DNA of 64,000 bases from Mycolicibacterium senegalense (GTDB lineage: Bacteria; Actinomycetota; Actinomycetes; Mycobacteriales; Mycobacteriaceae). A model generated the notes under the pieces. The model was given only the letters and a program-made list of their open reading frames with translations. It did no database searches and was not told where the DNA came from. The DNA is taken from assembly GCF_019645875.1 (NCBI RefSeq), contig NZ_CP081000.1:4958417-5022416 (forward strand). The letters run 5' to 3'. This document shows positions 31,565 to 40,520 of the stretch, one piece after another. How positions within the stretch are numbered: the first letter of the stretch is position 1; each line of letters starts with the position of its first letter. The translations under genes and the position numbers were made by a program.

Positions 31565-33204
31565 TCGTCGCTGAGGTCGAGCAGCTTGACGCTCGCCTCG
31601 CGCATGTCGACCTTGCGGATCTTTCCGGTGACCGTCATCGGAAACTCGTCCACGACAACCACATAGCGCGGAATCTTGTAGTGCGCCAGCTTGCCGGCGG
31701 CGAAGGCCCGCAACGCCTCGGCGTCCAGCGGCGTACGGCCTGGCTTCATGCGGACCCAGGCGCAGACCTCCTCGCCGTACTTGGCATCCGGCACACCGAT
31801 CACCTGGGCATCGTCGATGTCGGGATGGGTGTAGAGGAACTCCTCGATCTCCCGGGGATAGACGTTCTCCCCGCCGCGGATCACCATGTCCTTGATCCGA
31901 CCGACCACCGTGCAGTAGCCGTCCTCGCGCATCACCGCCAGATCGCCGGTATGCATCCAACCGTCGGGGTCGATGGCCTCGGCGGTTTTCGCTTCGTCAT
32001 ATCCGCTCCTCGCGTGCGCGGTCTCATCCCAATAGCCCAGCATCACCGAGTAACCGCGGGTACAGAATTCACCGGGCTGCCCGCGCTCCACCGTCTCGCC
32101 GGTGTCCGGATCGACGATCTTGACCTCAAGGTGCGGATGGGCCCGCCCGATGGTCGCGGTGCGACGTTCCAGGTCGTCGTCGACCAGCGTCTGACACGAC
32201 ACCGGCGACGTTTCGGTCATGCCGTAGCAGATGGCCACTTCGGCCATGTGCATGTCGGCCACCACCCGTTTCATCACCTCGACCGGACAGACCGAGCCCG
32301 CCATGATGCCGGTTCGCAGTGAGGACAAATCGAATTGGGCGAAATCGGGATGCCCCAACATGGCGATGAACATCGTCGGCACCCCGTACAACGCGGTGCA
32401 CCGCTCGGATTCGACGGCGGCCAACGTGATGCCGGGATCGAAGCCCGGTGCGGGGATCACGATCGTCGCACCGTGGGTCAGCGCACCGAGGTTGCCCATC
32501 ACCATGCCGAAGCAGTGGTAGAACGGCACCGGGATGCACACCCGGTCACCGCGGTCGAAATTGATCAGACCGCCGACGAAGAACCCGTTGTTGAGGATGT
32601 TGCGATGGCTGAGCGTCGCCCCCTTGGGGAAACCGGTTGTCCCCGAGGTGTATTGGATGTTGATCGGGTCAGTGTTGGACAGCTCGCCGATCCGGGCCCG
32701 CAACGCGGCGTCGTCAGCTTGCTCGGTCCGCAACCGGTCCCAGTCCAGGGTGCCGAGAAAGATGACGTCTTTGAGTGCCGGGCAATCCGCCTGCACCTCG
32801 GCCACCATCGTCACGTAATCGGAGGACTTGAACGCGGTGGCCGACACCAAGGTCCGGATGCCGGATTGTTTGAGCACATATGCCAATTCGTGGGTGCGGT
32901 ACGCCGGGTTGATATTGACCAGGATCGCGCCGATCTTGGCCGTCGCGAGCTGAAGCATCACCCATTCGGCGCAGTTCGGCGCCCAGATGCCGACGCGATC
33001 GCCCTTCTGCACACCCGAAACCATCAGACCCCGTGCCACCGCGTCGACTTCGTCGTTGAGCTCGGCGTAGGTCCAGCGCCGCCCCGTCGCCACCTCAACC
33101 AGCGCGTCCGCATCGGGCCCGGCCTCCACCATCCGCTCGAAGTTCACCCCGATGGTCTCTTCGAGCACCGGCACCTCGGTCGGTCCGGCATCGTAGGATT
33201 TCAT
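31561..33204 (-). CDS. fadD35: Acyl-CoA synthetase, FadD35-like
   Basis: 547 aa, the remembered length of M. tuberculosis FadD35. Seen: YTSGTTGFPKGATLSH, YGMTETSPV, TGDLAVM, GRIKDMVIRGGENVYPREIEE and the catalytic Lys in TVTGKIRKVDM. Complete ANL-fold ligase for a fatty acid, cytosolic. Second in a two-gene minus-strand operon; its start overlaps the stop of the preceding medium-chain synthetase (4 bp). The exact FadD number is by resemblance only. Confidence 0.82.
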   Translation of the reverse strand: MKSYDAGPTEVPVLEETIGVNFERMVEAGPDADALVEVATGRRWTYAELNDEVDAVARGLMVSGVQKGDRVGIWAPNCAEWVMLQLATAKIGAILVNINPAYRTHELAYVLKQSGIRTLVSATAFKSSDYVTMVAEVQADCPALKDVIFLGTLDWDRLRTEQADDAALRARIGELSNTDPINIQYTSGTTGFPKGATLSHRNILNNGFFVGGLINFDRGDRVCIPVPFYHCFGMVMGNLGALTHGATIVIPAPGFDPGITLAAVESERCTALYGVPTMFIAMLGHPDFAQFDLSSLRTGIMAGSVCPVEVMKRVVADMHMAEVAICYGMTETSPVSCQTLVDDDLERRTATIGRAHPHLEVKIVDPDTGETVERGQPGEFCTRGYSVMLGYWDETAHARSGYDEAKTAEAIDPDGWMHTGDLAVMREDGYCTVVGRIKDMVIRGGENVYPREIEEFLYTHPDIDDAQVIGVPDAKYGEEVCAWVRMKPGRTPLDAEALRAFAAGKLAHYKIPRYVVVVDEFPMTVTGKIRKVDMREASVKLLDLSDD

Positions 33205-34898
33205 CCCAGTAGGTCCTCATATCGGAATTCGGTCGAAATCGGTTCGCCCGCTTGATGAGCCGCATCTTCACGCTTACGCAGCTCGACGCGGCGGATCTTG
33301 CCCGAGATCGTCTTGGGCAGGTCGAAGAACTCGACCCGGCGCACCTTGAGATACGGGGCGAGATGATCCCGGGCGTAGGCCATGACGTCTTTCGCTGTGG
33401 CCGCGTTGGCTTCCCAACCGTCGGCCAGCGCGACGTACGCCTTGGGCACCGACAGCCGGGTGTCGTCGGGTTGCGGCACCACTGCCGCCTCGACCACGGC
33501 CGGATGCTCGATCAGCACGCTTTCCAACTCGAACGGCGACACCTTGTAGTCACTGGACTTGAACACGTCGTCGGTGCGGCCGATGTAGGTGATGTAGCCT
33601 TCGGCGTCACGACTGGCGACGTCGCCGGTGTGGTAGTAACCGCCGGCCATCACAGCTTCGTTGCGTTGCGGGTCATCGAGATAGCCCGTCATCAGGTTTC
33701 GCGGCTGCTGTGCCAGGTCCAGGCAGATCTCCCCCTCGTCGGCCAGGTCGCCCGAGATCGGATCTACCAGCACCACCGGCACTCCCGGCATGGGCCGGCC
33801 CATCGACCCCGGCTTCACCGGCTGTCCCAGGGTGTTGCCCACCTGCAACGTCGTCTCGGTCTGGCCGAACCCGTCCCGAATCGTCAGGCCCCACGCCTTT
33901 TCGACCTGGGCGATCACATCGGGGTTCAATGGCTCACCGGCACCGAGGATCTCCCGCAACCCCTCGGGACGCTCCCCCAGATCCGCCTGGATCAACATGC
34001 GCCATACCGTGGGCGGAGCACAGAACGTGTTGACGCGGGCGCGGCGCAGTTGACCCAACAGTGCTGACGCATCGAAGCGCGTGTAGTTGTAGACGAAGAT
34101 CGTCGCCTCGGCGATCCACGGCGCGAAGAAGCAACTCCAGGCGTGCTTGGCCCAGCCGGGCGAGCTGATCGCCAGGTGCACGTCGCCGGGCCGCACCCCG
34201 ATCCAGGCCATCGTCGTCAGGTGCCCGACGGGGTAGCTCACCTGGGAATGCTCGACCAGCTTGGGCTTGCTGGTGGTGCCCGAGGTGAAGTAGATGAGCA
34301 TCGGGTCATCGACCGTGGTGCACGCCTCGAATCGACGCGCCGGCACGTCCTGCGCGTCGGCGTAGCTGTGCCACCCGGCAGGCGCCGTACCGACCGCAAT
34401 CCTCACGTAGTCCCCGGCCACGTCGGCGAACTTGACCGTGTCGGCGGTGTTGACGATGACGAAGCGGGCCCCACCGCGCGCGATGCGGTCGGCCAGATCG
34501 GCCGGCCCCAGCGCCCCGGTGGTCGGCATGATGACCGCGCCCAGCTTGGCGATGGCCAGCATGGCCTCCCACAACTCGACCTGATTGCCGAGCATCAACA
34601 GGACCCGGTCCCCCTTGGTCACCCCGAGCCCCTGCAGCCACGTCGCGACCCGGTCGGACCGCTGCGCCATCTCGGCAAAAGTCACCTGCTGCTCGGAACC
34701 GTCCTCCTCGACGATCCACAGCGCCGTGCGGTCGTTGCTCCTGGCGAAGGTGTCGAACCAGTCCACCGCCCAGTTGAAAGTGCCGCTGATCTGCGGCCAG
34801 GCGAAGTCCTCGACGGCCTTCTCGTAGTCCGCGATGCCGGCAACCAGCTGGTCACGGGCCCTGCGGTAGCGGTCTGTGTTGCTCGCGGCGGAATCCAT
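33201..34898 (-). CDS. AMP-dependent acyl-CoA synthetase (acetyl/medium-chain type)
   Basis: 565 aa, ATG 34898. Seen: YFTSGTTSKPKLVEHS, the DGFGQTETT adenine motif typical of acetyl- and medium-chain acyl-CoA synthetases, TGDVA, GRTDDVFKSSDYKVSP hinge and TISGKIRRVELR with catalytic Lys. The long N-terminus fits the ACS/MACS group rather than FadD. It heads the operon with the FadD35-like gene, so two chain-length classes may be activated together. The GAF-LuxR regulator starts 59 bp away on the other strand. Confidence 0.87.
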   Translation of the reverse strand: MDSAASNTDRYRRARDQLVAGIADYEKAVEDFAWPQISGTFNWAVDWFDTFARSNDRTALWIVEEDGSEQQVTFAEMAQRSDRVATWLQGLGVTKGDRVLLMLGNQVELWEAMLAIAKLGAVIMPTTGALGPADLADRIARGGARFVIVNTADTVKFADVAGDYVRIAVGTAPAGWHSYADAQDVPARRFEACTTVDDPMLIYFTSGTTSKPKLVEHSQVSYPVGHLTTMAWIGVRPGDVHLAISSPGWAKHAWSCFFAPWIAEATIFVYNYTRFDASALLGQLRRARVNTFCAPPTVWRMLIQADLGERPEGLREILGAGEPLNPDVIAQVEKAWGLTIRDGFGQTETTLQVGNTLGQPVKPGSMGRPMPGVPVVLVDPISGDLADEGEICLDLAQQPRNLMTGYLDDPQRNEAVMAGGYYHTGDVASRDAEGYITYIGRTDDVFKSSDYKVSPFELESVLIEHPAVVEAAVVPQPDDTRLSVPKAYVALADGWEANAATAKDVMAYARDHLAPYLKVRRVEFFDLPKTISGKIRRVELRKREDAAHQAGEPISTEFRYEDLLG

Positions 34899-34957
34899 GC
34901 CAGTTATGCTCTACGTCACACTGGCCCGCCCGCTACCCCCGAAAGTGTGTACCGACG

Positions 34958-35797
34958 ATGCGCCCCTGGTTGCTCCGACCGCGTGACACCGACGCGGTGC
35001 GTGCCGAGCTGCGCCGGATGGCCACTGACACCGGCCTTCCGCTGGCCTTCGGCGGGGAGGTCCACGAGGACACCCTGCTGTTGAGCGAGTTCTTCGGCAC
35101 CCGGACCGGCGCCATGCGCGGGCTGGCGGTGCTGCCCCGCGCCGGGCTGGGCGGAGCCAGCGTGGTGACGCGGCGCCCCATCTCGGTCCCCGACTATCGG
35201 CGCGCGTCGACCATCACCCACGACTACGACGAGCCGGTGCTGTCCGAGGGCATCCGATCCATCCTGGCGGTGCCGGTAGTCGTCGACGGCCAGGCGCGGG
35301 CCGTGCTGTACGGCGCACACCGCACCAGTGCCCCGATCGGCGGACGGACCGCGGCCGCGATGGTGGCCTCGGCGCAGCGGTTGAGCGAGGAGCTGCGGGT
35401 CCGCGATGAGGTGGACCGGCGTCTGCGCATGCGCGAGGCCGCACTGACCAACTTCGCCGATCAGCCCGCGGATGCCGAACAGATCCGGGAAGTGCACGCC
35501 GACCTGCGCCGGCTGGCCGCCGACACCCCCGACCTGGCCGGGCCGTTGCGTGAGCTCGCCGACCGCTTGGCGGTAGCGCTGCGTGGCGACCCGCCGGCCA
35601 GCGCTCCGCTGACCGCCCGCGAAGTCGACGTACTCGCGCAGGTCGCGCTGGGCTGCACCAATGCCGAAGCTGCCCAGCGGCTTTCCCTCAAGCCTGAAAC
35701 CGTGAAGAGCTATCTGCGCAGCGCGGCGGCCAAACTCGGAGCCCGCAATCGGCACGAGGCGGTGTCCAAGGCCCGCCGGCTGCGTCAGATCCCCTGA
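34958..35797 (+). CDS. GAF-LuxR-type transcriptional regulator
   Basis: 279 aa. Seen: N-terminal half with GAF-like pattern (ILAVPVVVDGQARAVLYGAHR), a helical linker, and a C-terminal LuxR helix-turn-helix LTAREVDVLAQVALGCTNAEAA ... ETVKSYLRSAAAKLGA (~215-270). No receiver aspartate. GAF-LuxR proteins sense small molecules and activate neighbouring catabolic genes, so the divergent acyl-CoA synthetase operon is the likely target. Its 3' end overlaps the convergent permease by 13 bp. Confidence 0.85.
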   Translation: MRPWLLRPRDTDAVRAELRRMATDTGLPLAFGGEVHEDTLLLSEFFGTRTGAMRGLAVLPRAGLGGASVVTRRPISVPDYRRASTITHDYDEPVLSEGIRSILAVPVVVDGQARAVLYGAHRTSAPIGGRTAAAMVASAQRLSEELRVRDEVDRRLRMREAALTNFADQPADAEQIREVHADLRRLAADTPDLAGPLRELADRLAVALRGDPPASAPLTAREVDVLAQVALGCTNAEAAQRLSLKPETVKSYLRSAAAKLGARNRHEAVSKARRLRQIP

Positions 35798-37245
35798 GCG
35801 CCCGACCGGGCCGCGGTGAAGCTGACCGCTTCGACCCCATGCTCGAGGGCGTCACTGTCCGCCCTCGCGAACTCGCCTGCCAGGTCGAGTGATCGGGCCA
35901 TCAGCAGATAGGCGATCGCCGAGGCCAACAGCCCGATGAACAGCGCAATATCGACGTCACCGATCGCATGAGCTACCGGACCGGTGTACCAGACGGTGAC
36001 CACGAACGGAATCATCGCGACGATGCCGACCGCGTACGCGATCAATCCGCGCCAGCCCCAGGTGCCGTACACACCGCCGCGGGGGACGAAGATCTCACGG
36101 ATCGCGTAGCGACCCCGTCGGACGAAGTAGTAATCAACCAGGTTCACCGACGTCCACGGAACCAGCAGATACAGCAGGACCACGAGGAAACTGCTGAAGT
36201 TCGCCAGGAATTCGCCGCTGCTCAGCACCGCACCGATCAGGCCTGCCACGGCGATCACCGTGCATGCGGCGACGCGCAGCCGGCGCGTCGGGACGAGCGT
36301 ACGGAACGAGTCGACAATCGTGATCAGCTCGATGGACGAGGCATAGATGTTCACCGTGATCACCGTGACGAGGCCGGGCACTGCGGCGGCAAGAAGCCAC
36401 AGCCCGGATCCCGGAAGGACAGCGTCGGCCGCCTGGCGCACCGCTTCCAACGGCGAGACGTCCACAAACAGCGCGGCCACGAACGCCCCGAGCATCATCA
36501 ACCACGCGCCGCCGACGAAAACACCGGTGTACGTGTAGAAAAGTGCCTTGCCGGGATTTGTCTGCGGCGGGAGATAACGGGAATAGTCAGAAACGTACGG
36601 CGCCCATCCCAACGCGTAAGCCGCCGCGGCCGCGAACTGCACCAGGAACGCGGGCCAACTGAAGCCGGAGAAGCCGAACTGCCCGTGCGGCAGGTGCGAC
36701 GTGAACAACGCCGCCACCGTGAAGACACCGAAGGTCGCCAGGAACAGCCAGGTGAGCCAGTTCTGAATTCGGTGGATCCAGTGATATCCGTATATGGCAA
36801 GTGCCAGAGCCAGACCCGTGATGATGACGTACCACAAGTCGTGGGCGTCGGTGCCGGTGACTGCAGTCAACACGTCAGCGGCCAGGATCTGGTTGAAGAT
36901 GTTGAAGCCGACGATGCTGAAGATGACGACAGCGCAAATCACCACCACACCGCGGTAGCCGAACTGGGCGCGCGACTGAATCATCTGCGGGAGCCCCAAT
37001 TGCGGGCCCTGAGCGGAGTGGAATGCGGTGAACACCGTACCGACGGCGGCACCCAGGACGATGGCCAGCAGTGATGTCACGAAAGAGGCACCCAACGACG
37101 CCCCGACCATTCCGGTGGCCAGAGTGGTGAGGTTGGCGTTCGACATGAACCACAGCGGGAACAGCATCGCCGGCTTTCCGCGGCGTTCGTCGAGTGGGAT
37201 CCAGTCGATCGACTTGGATTCGACGCCTGCAGTGTCACTTGGCAT
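35785..37245 (-). CDS. NCS1-family nucleobase/hydantoin-type permease
   Basis: About 486 aa from ATG 37245, which overlaps the upstream gene's end by 11 bp; a longer frame would overlap by 95 bp. Seen: GKPAMLFPLWFMSNANLTT, the N-terminal signature of NCS1 permeases, GLPQMIQSRAQFGYRGV (cytosine-permease hallmark) and about twelve membrane helices. Uptake by cation symport of purines, cytosine, allantoin or hydantoins is typical. It is third in the operon HisD-like/hydrolase/permease, so it likely imports that pathway's substrate. Confidence 0.87.
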   Translation of the reverse strand: MPSDTAGVESKSIDWIPLDERRGKPAMLFPLWFMSNANLTTLATGMVGASLGASFVTSLLAIVLGAAVGTVFTAFHSAQGPQLGLPQMIQSRAQFGYRGVVVICAVVIFSIVGFNIFNQILAADVLTAVTGTDAHDLWYVIITGLALALAIYGYHWIHRIQNWLTWLFLATFGVFTVAALFTSHLPHGQFGFSGFSWPAFLVQFAAAAAYALGWAPYVSDYSRYLPPQTNPGKALFYTYTGVFVGGAWLMMLGAFVAALFVDVSPLEAVRQAADAVLPGSGLWLLAAAVPGLVTVITVNIYASSIELITIVDSFRTLVPTRRLRVAACTVIAVAGLIGAVLSSGEFLANFSSFLVVLLYLLVPWTSVNLVDYYFVRRGRYAIREIFVPRGGVYGTWGWRGLIAYAVGIVAMIPFVVTVWYTGPVAHAIGDVDIALFIGLLASAIAYLLMARSLDLAGEFARADSDALEHGVEAVSFTAARSGAQGI

Positions 37246-38080
37246 TTGGTCCTCGTTCCTGGTCGCCGAGAGTGAGTTCCCTGTAGAGCTCTGGCCTGCG
37301 GTCGGCGAAGGCGTCGTTGAGTTCGCCAATACTTTTGTCCTCGGTCAGCTCCAACACCGTGGTCGTGACGACTCCATCGGCGTCCGGTGTCGCATGGATC
37401 CACCCGTCGGCCCCGATGACGGCCGTGCCGCCGGTCCAGCGCACACCCCGTTCCTGGCCTCGCCGATCGGCGATGACCGCCGCCAGTTGGGAGCTGCGAG
37501 CGGCCGCCATCGCCTGCACGGTTTCAGGGGCATGCTCGCCGTCCGGCCGGTCGACCAACGGCCAGTTCACCGGAAGGGCAAGCACCTCTGCGCCACCGAG
37601 CGCGAGCCGCCTTGGCAGTTCTGGAAATTCGTTGTCGTAGCAGATGGCGACGCCGAGCCGACACACCGGGGTGTCGACGATGGTTCCTGCCTCGGCGCCG
37701 GTGCTGAACATTGCTGACTCGCCGGCCCACAAGTGTGCTTTTCGGTAGCAGCCCAGCACTCCGCCGTATCCGAGTACAACGGCCGAGTTGTACAGCCGGT
37801 CAGCGTCGGCCTCACAGAACCCGATCACAGCGACCGCGTCCGCGGGGACGGCATCGGCCAGTGAGGTCACTCGCTCGTCGTCGACCCGGAGTGCGAGCGA
37901 GCGAGCCTCTTCCGCGCTTGCGAAAACGTATCCGCTGGTGGCCAGCTCAGGCAGCACGATGACATGCGGGCCGGCCGGTTCGAATGCCTGCAGCGCCGCA
38001 CGCACACGAGCCAGGTTGCCGTCGAGGTCGCCGATTCGAATGTCGGGACTGACCGCAGACACCCGCAGCTTCCTGCTCAT
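37235..38080 (-). CDS. Carbon-nitrogen hydrolase (nitrilase superfamily)
   Basis: 281 aa from ATG 38080, chosen because GAGGG lies 6 bp upstream; ATG 38086 is also possible. Seen: the catalytic triad Glu in VLPELATSGY, Lys in CYRKAHLW and Cys in GVAICYDNEFPE, all intact. Amidase, N-carbamoylase (beta-ureidopropionase) or nitrilase activity is usual. Following a permease of the NCS1 type, cleavage of a carbamoyl or amide intermediate of an N-heterocycle is a reasonable inference. Operon with the HisD-like gene, whose stop is 13 bp upstream. Confidence 0.85.
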   Translation of the reverse strand: MSRKLRVSAVSPDIRIGDLDGNLARVRAALQAFEPAGPHVIVLPELATSGYVFASAEEARSLALRVDDERVTSLADAVPADAVAVIGFCEADADRLYNSAVVLGYGGVLGCYRKAHLWAGESAMFSTGAEAGTIVDTPVCRLGVAICYDNEFPELPRRLALGGAEVLALPVNWPLVDRPDGEHAPETVQAMAAARSSQLAAVIADRRGQERGVRWTGGTAVIGADGWIHATPDADGVVTTTVLELTEDKSIGELNDAFADRRPELYRELTLGDQERGPNAK

Positions 38081-38093
38081 CGGCATCCCTCGT

Positions 38094-39449
38094 TCACCGA
38101 CGGCTCGCAGCAGGGGTCCCGTCGAACATCGCCGACTGCCTGCCGATTTCCTCGATTCGGATGGTCGCCGTCGCCTCGTGGGCGGCCAGGCCCTCAAACG
38201 CCGAGATCCGTTCGACCGCAGGGGCCAACACAGCTGTGGCCTCCCGGCTGGCGCGCTGATAGGTCAAGGGTTTGACGAATCTCGAGACGGACAGACCGGC
38301 GTTGTAGCGCGCGGTCTTGCCGGTTGGCAACACATGGTTGGTGCCGGCGATGCCCTTGTCCGAGTATGCAACTGTGCTCCATCGGCCCAGGAACAACGAA
38401 CCGTAGTTGCGCAGACGCTTGAGGAAGTAATCGTCGTCGGCGGTCTGGATCTCGAGATGCTCAGGTCCGAGCACATCGGCAATCTCAGCTGCCTGCTCAC
38501 TGTCGCGCGCCACGATGACCGAGCCGAAGTCGCGCCACGCCGCCCCCGCCACCGCACTGGTGGTCAGCGTGGCCAACTGACGGTCGATGGCCTCGATAAC
38601 CTTGCGGCCCAGCACTTCCGACATCGTGATGAGCGCAGCCGGCGAGTTGGGTCCGTGCTCGGCCTGGCCTAGCAGATCGGCTGCGACCCATTCCGGGTCG
38701 GCGGTCTCATCGGCGAGCACCGCGACCTCCGACGGCCCAGCCAGTAAGTCGATGCCGACCCGGCCGAACAGCTGGCGCTTGGCTTCGGTGACGAACGCGT
38801 TGCCTGCCCCGACGAGCATGTCCACCGGGCCATCTCCGATGAGACCAAAAGCCATTGCGCCCAATGCCTGTACACCGCCGAGGGCGAACACCCGGTCGGC
38901 CCGCGACAGGTACGCCCCGTAAAGCACAGCAGGATGCGCGCCATGCTCACCTGACGGCGGCGTCGCGGCCACCACCATCGGGACGCCGGCTGCCTTGGCG
39001 ACGCCGACCGTCATGAAGGCACTGGCCAGCAGTGGGAAACGACCAGCGGGCAGATACGCGCCGACGCGACTCACCGGGATGTACTGCACACCACCGGCAA
39101 CTCCAGGGGCGAGTTCAATCTCGAAATCGGTCAGCCGTTCGCGTTGGGCCACCGCGAATCGGTTGGTGCGCTCGTAGCCCAACTCGAGAGCCTCACGGAC
39201 GTCGGTAGGCAGCGTGTTGCCGCTCTTGCGGAGTTCGGCGGGGTCGATCTCCAACGGGCCGGTCCAGCCGTCGAGCTCCTCGCTGTAGCGGCGTACGGCG
39301 TCGAGCCCGTTGCGTTCGATGTCGAGCAGCATCTCCGATACCCGCTCGACGACCTTGGGATCGCGCTGTGCGGGAGGGCCGTCGACAGCTGGCTTCTTCA
39401 GCCAGGTGAACGGTCCAAGGATGCGGGCTTCATCGGTCGTGATCTGCAT
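38094..39449 (-). CDS. Histidinol-dehydrogenase-family protein (catabolic paralogue, HpsN-like)
   Basis: 451 aa. Seen: HisD fold with all metal/catalytic positions: QAEH in GQAEHGPNS (Gln/His zinc ligands), GPEHLEI (catalytic Glu-His), D in YSDKGIAGTNHVLPTG and H in AAHEATAT. It is not in a histidine operon but heads a LysR-linked operon with a nitrilase and NCS1 permease. Non-biosynthetic HisD homologues include HpsN, the sulphopropanediol dehydrogenase, so it probably oxidises an amino- or sulpho-alcohol twice to the acid. Substrate unknown. Confidence 0.85.
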   Translation of the reverse strand: MQITTDEARILGPFTWLKKPAVDGPPAQRDPKVVERVSEMLLDIERNGLDAVRRYSEELDGWTGPLEIDPAELRKSGNTLPTDVREALELGYERTNRFAVAQRERLTDFEIELAPGVAGGVQYIPVSRVGAYLPAGRFPLLASAFMTVGVAKAAGVPMVVAATPPSGEHGAHPAVLYGAYLSRADRVFALGGVQALGAMAFGLIGDGPVDMLVGAGNAFVTEAKRQLFGRVGIDLLAGPSEVAVLADETADPEWVAADLLGQAEHGPNSPAALITMSEVLGRKVIEAIDRQLATLTTSAVAGAAWRDFGSVIVARDSEQAAEIADVLGPEHLEIQTADDDYFLKRLRNYGSLFLGRWSTVAYSDKGIAGTNHVLPTGKTARYNAGLSVSRFVKPLTYQRASREATAVLAPAVERISAFEGLAAHEATATIRIEEIGRQSAMFDGTPAASRR

Positions 39450-39469
39450 GCGGGGGACGGTAGGCCGGA

Positions 39470-39518
39470 ATCCATCAAAGGACTAGATGGATAACTCCTG
39501 CAGTTTTCGAAGGAAAAC
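39470..39518. promoter_or_regulatory. Two inverted repeats upstream of the HisD-like operon (probable LysR sites)
   Basis: First, ATCCATC (39470-39476) and GATGGAT (39486-39492), perfect 7-bp arms 9 bp apart. Second, GTTTTC (39503-39508) and GAAAAC (39513-39518), 4 bp apart. They lie 20-70 bp upstream of the HisD-like start and downstream of the LysR gene. LysR regulators bind interrupted dyads of this kind. Confidence 0.5.
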
Positions 39519-39542
39519 CCTATGAATACGCGTAAGCCCTGG

Positions 39543-40502
39543 TCACACCCGGGGACGCGAGATCAACGGCACGGACTCACCCTCCCCCGCCGCACCCGGA
39601 TCCACCGTGCGCAGCTCCCGGATGGTGTCCTCAGCCAGCCGGGCGAACTCACGGGTCGCGTTGGACAAGGGTCTGGCCCGGTGCTGTGCCAGCGCGATGA
39701 CGTCGTACAACGGTTCGGCGAAGGATGCGATGTGCAGACCCGCCGGAAATCCGCCCGCGCCGATCACCGCGCCGCTGGCGATGGTGTCACCCACGTTGTC
39801 GGCCACAAGCTTGAGCGCGGCCTCGACATGCTCGATCTCGATCATCGGCTCCAGCCGTAGACCTGCGAGCTGTGCGCGCTCGGCGAGCTGACGCCGGGTC
39901 GGATCCTTCCACCCGTAATGCGCGTCGTAGAGCACGAGCTTGCGCTGAGCGAATTGCTGGATGGTCACCGGCTGCGCCGTGTGGGCCGGTTCAGCACTGA
40001 TGTAGAACACCTCGTCGCGCAGCAGGGGGCGAACCTTCAAGTCCTCGTCGTCGATCGGCAAGATCAACAGGCCGGCTTCGATTTCTCCGTCCTGGATAGC
40101 GGCAGCCGTTTCGGCCGAGTTCTGACCGACCAACCGGACCCGCACATCGGGGTAACGCATGTGGAAGGTCTGCACCAGACTCGACAGCAGGTAATAGTCG
40201 GCGTTCCTGGGGACGCCGAAGGTCGCGGTTCCCCCGCCGAGCGACCCCAGCGAGCGCACCGCATGCACACCGCCGTCGGCCGCGTGCACCGCCTGCTGGG
40301 CGTAGGGCAGCAGCTCCTGGCCGGCGGCCGTCAAAGCGAGCCTGCGGCTGCCGCGCACAAAGAGCTGCGCGTCGAGCTCCTCCTCAAGCCGGCGGACGAG
40401 TTCGGACACCGACGCCTGAGCGACAGTCAGAGCCTCGGCGGCCGCGGTGAACGACCCGAGGCGCTCAGCTTCGAGGAAGGCGCGAAGTTGGTTGAGCGTC
40501 AT
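39543..40502 (-). CDS. LysR-family transcriptional regulator
   Basis: 319 aa from ATG 40502. Seen: N-terminal winged helix LNQLRAFLEAERLGSFTAAAEALTVAQASVSELVRRLEEELDAQLFVR, the classic LysR sequence (residues ~3-55), then a periplasmic-binding-type effector domain (GTATFGVPRNADYYLL onward). Same strand as, and upstream of, the HisD-like operon, and only 18 bp from the divergent epoxide hydrolase start, so it may control either. The open frame continues into the antisense of the hydrolase gene but that part is spurious. Confidence 0.9.
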   Translation of the reverse strand: MTLNQLRAFLEAERLGSFTAAAEALTVAQASVSELVRRLEEELDAQLFVRGSRRLALTAAGQELLPYAQQAVHAADGGVHAVRSLGSLGGGTATFGVPRNADYYLLSSLVQTFHMRYPDVRVRLVGQNSAETAAAIQDGEIEAGLLILPIDDEDLKVRPLLRDEVFYISAEPAHTAQPVTIQQFAQRKLVLYDAHYGWKDPTRRQLAERAQLAGLRLEPMIEIEHVEAALKLVADNVGDTIASGAVIGAGGFPAGLHIASFAEPLYDVIALAQHRARPLSNATREFARLAEDTIRELRTVDPGAAGEGESVPLISRPRV

Positions 40503-40520
40503 ACCGTGCAGTATTGACGC

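Noticed and set aside
38094..39449. Biosynthetic histidinol dehydrogenase hisD
   Set aside because: Catalytic residues fit, but the operon (LysR, nitrilase, NCS1 permease) has no histidine genes, so a catabolic paralogue is preferred.
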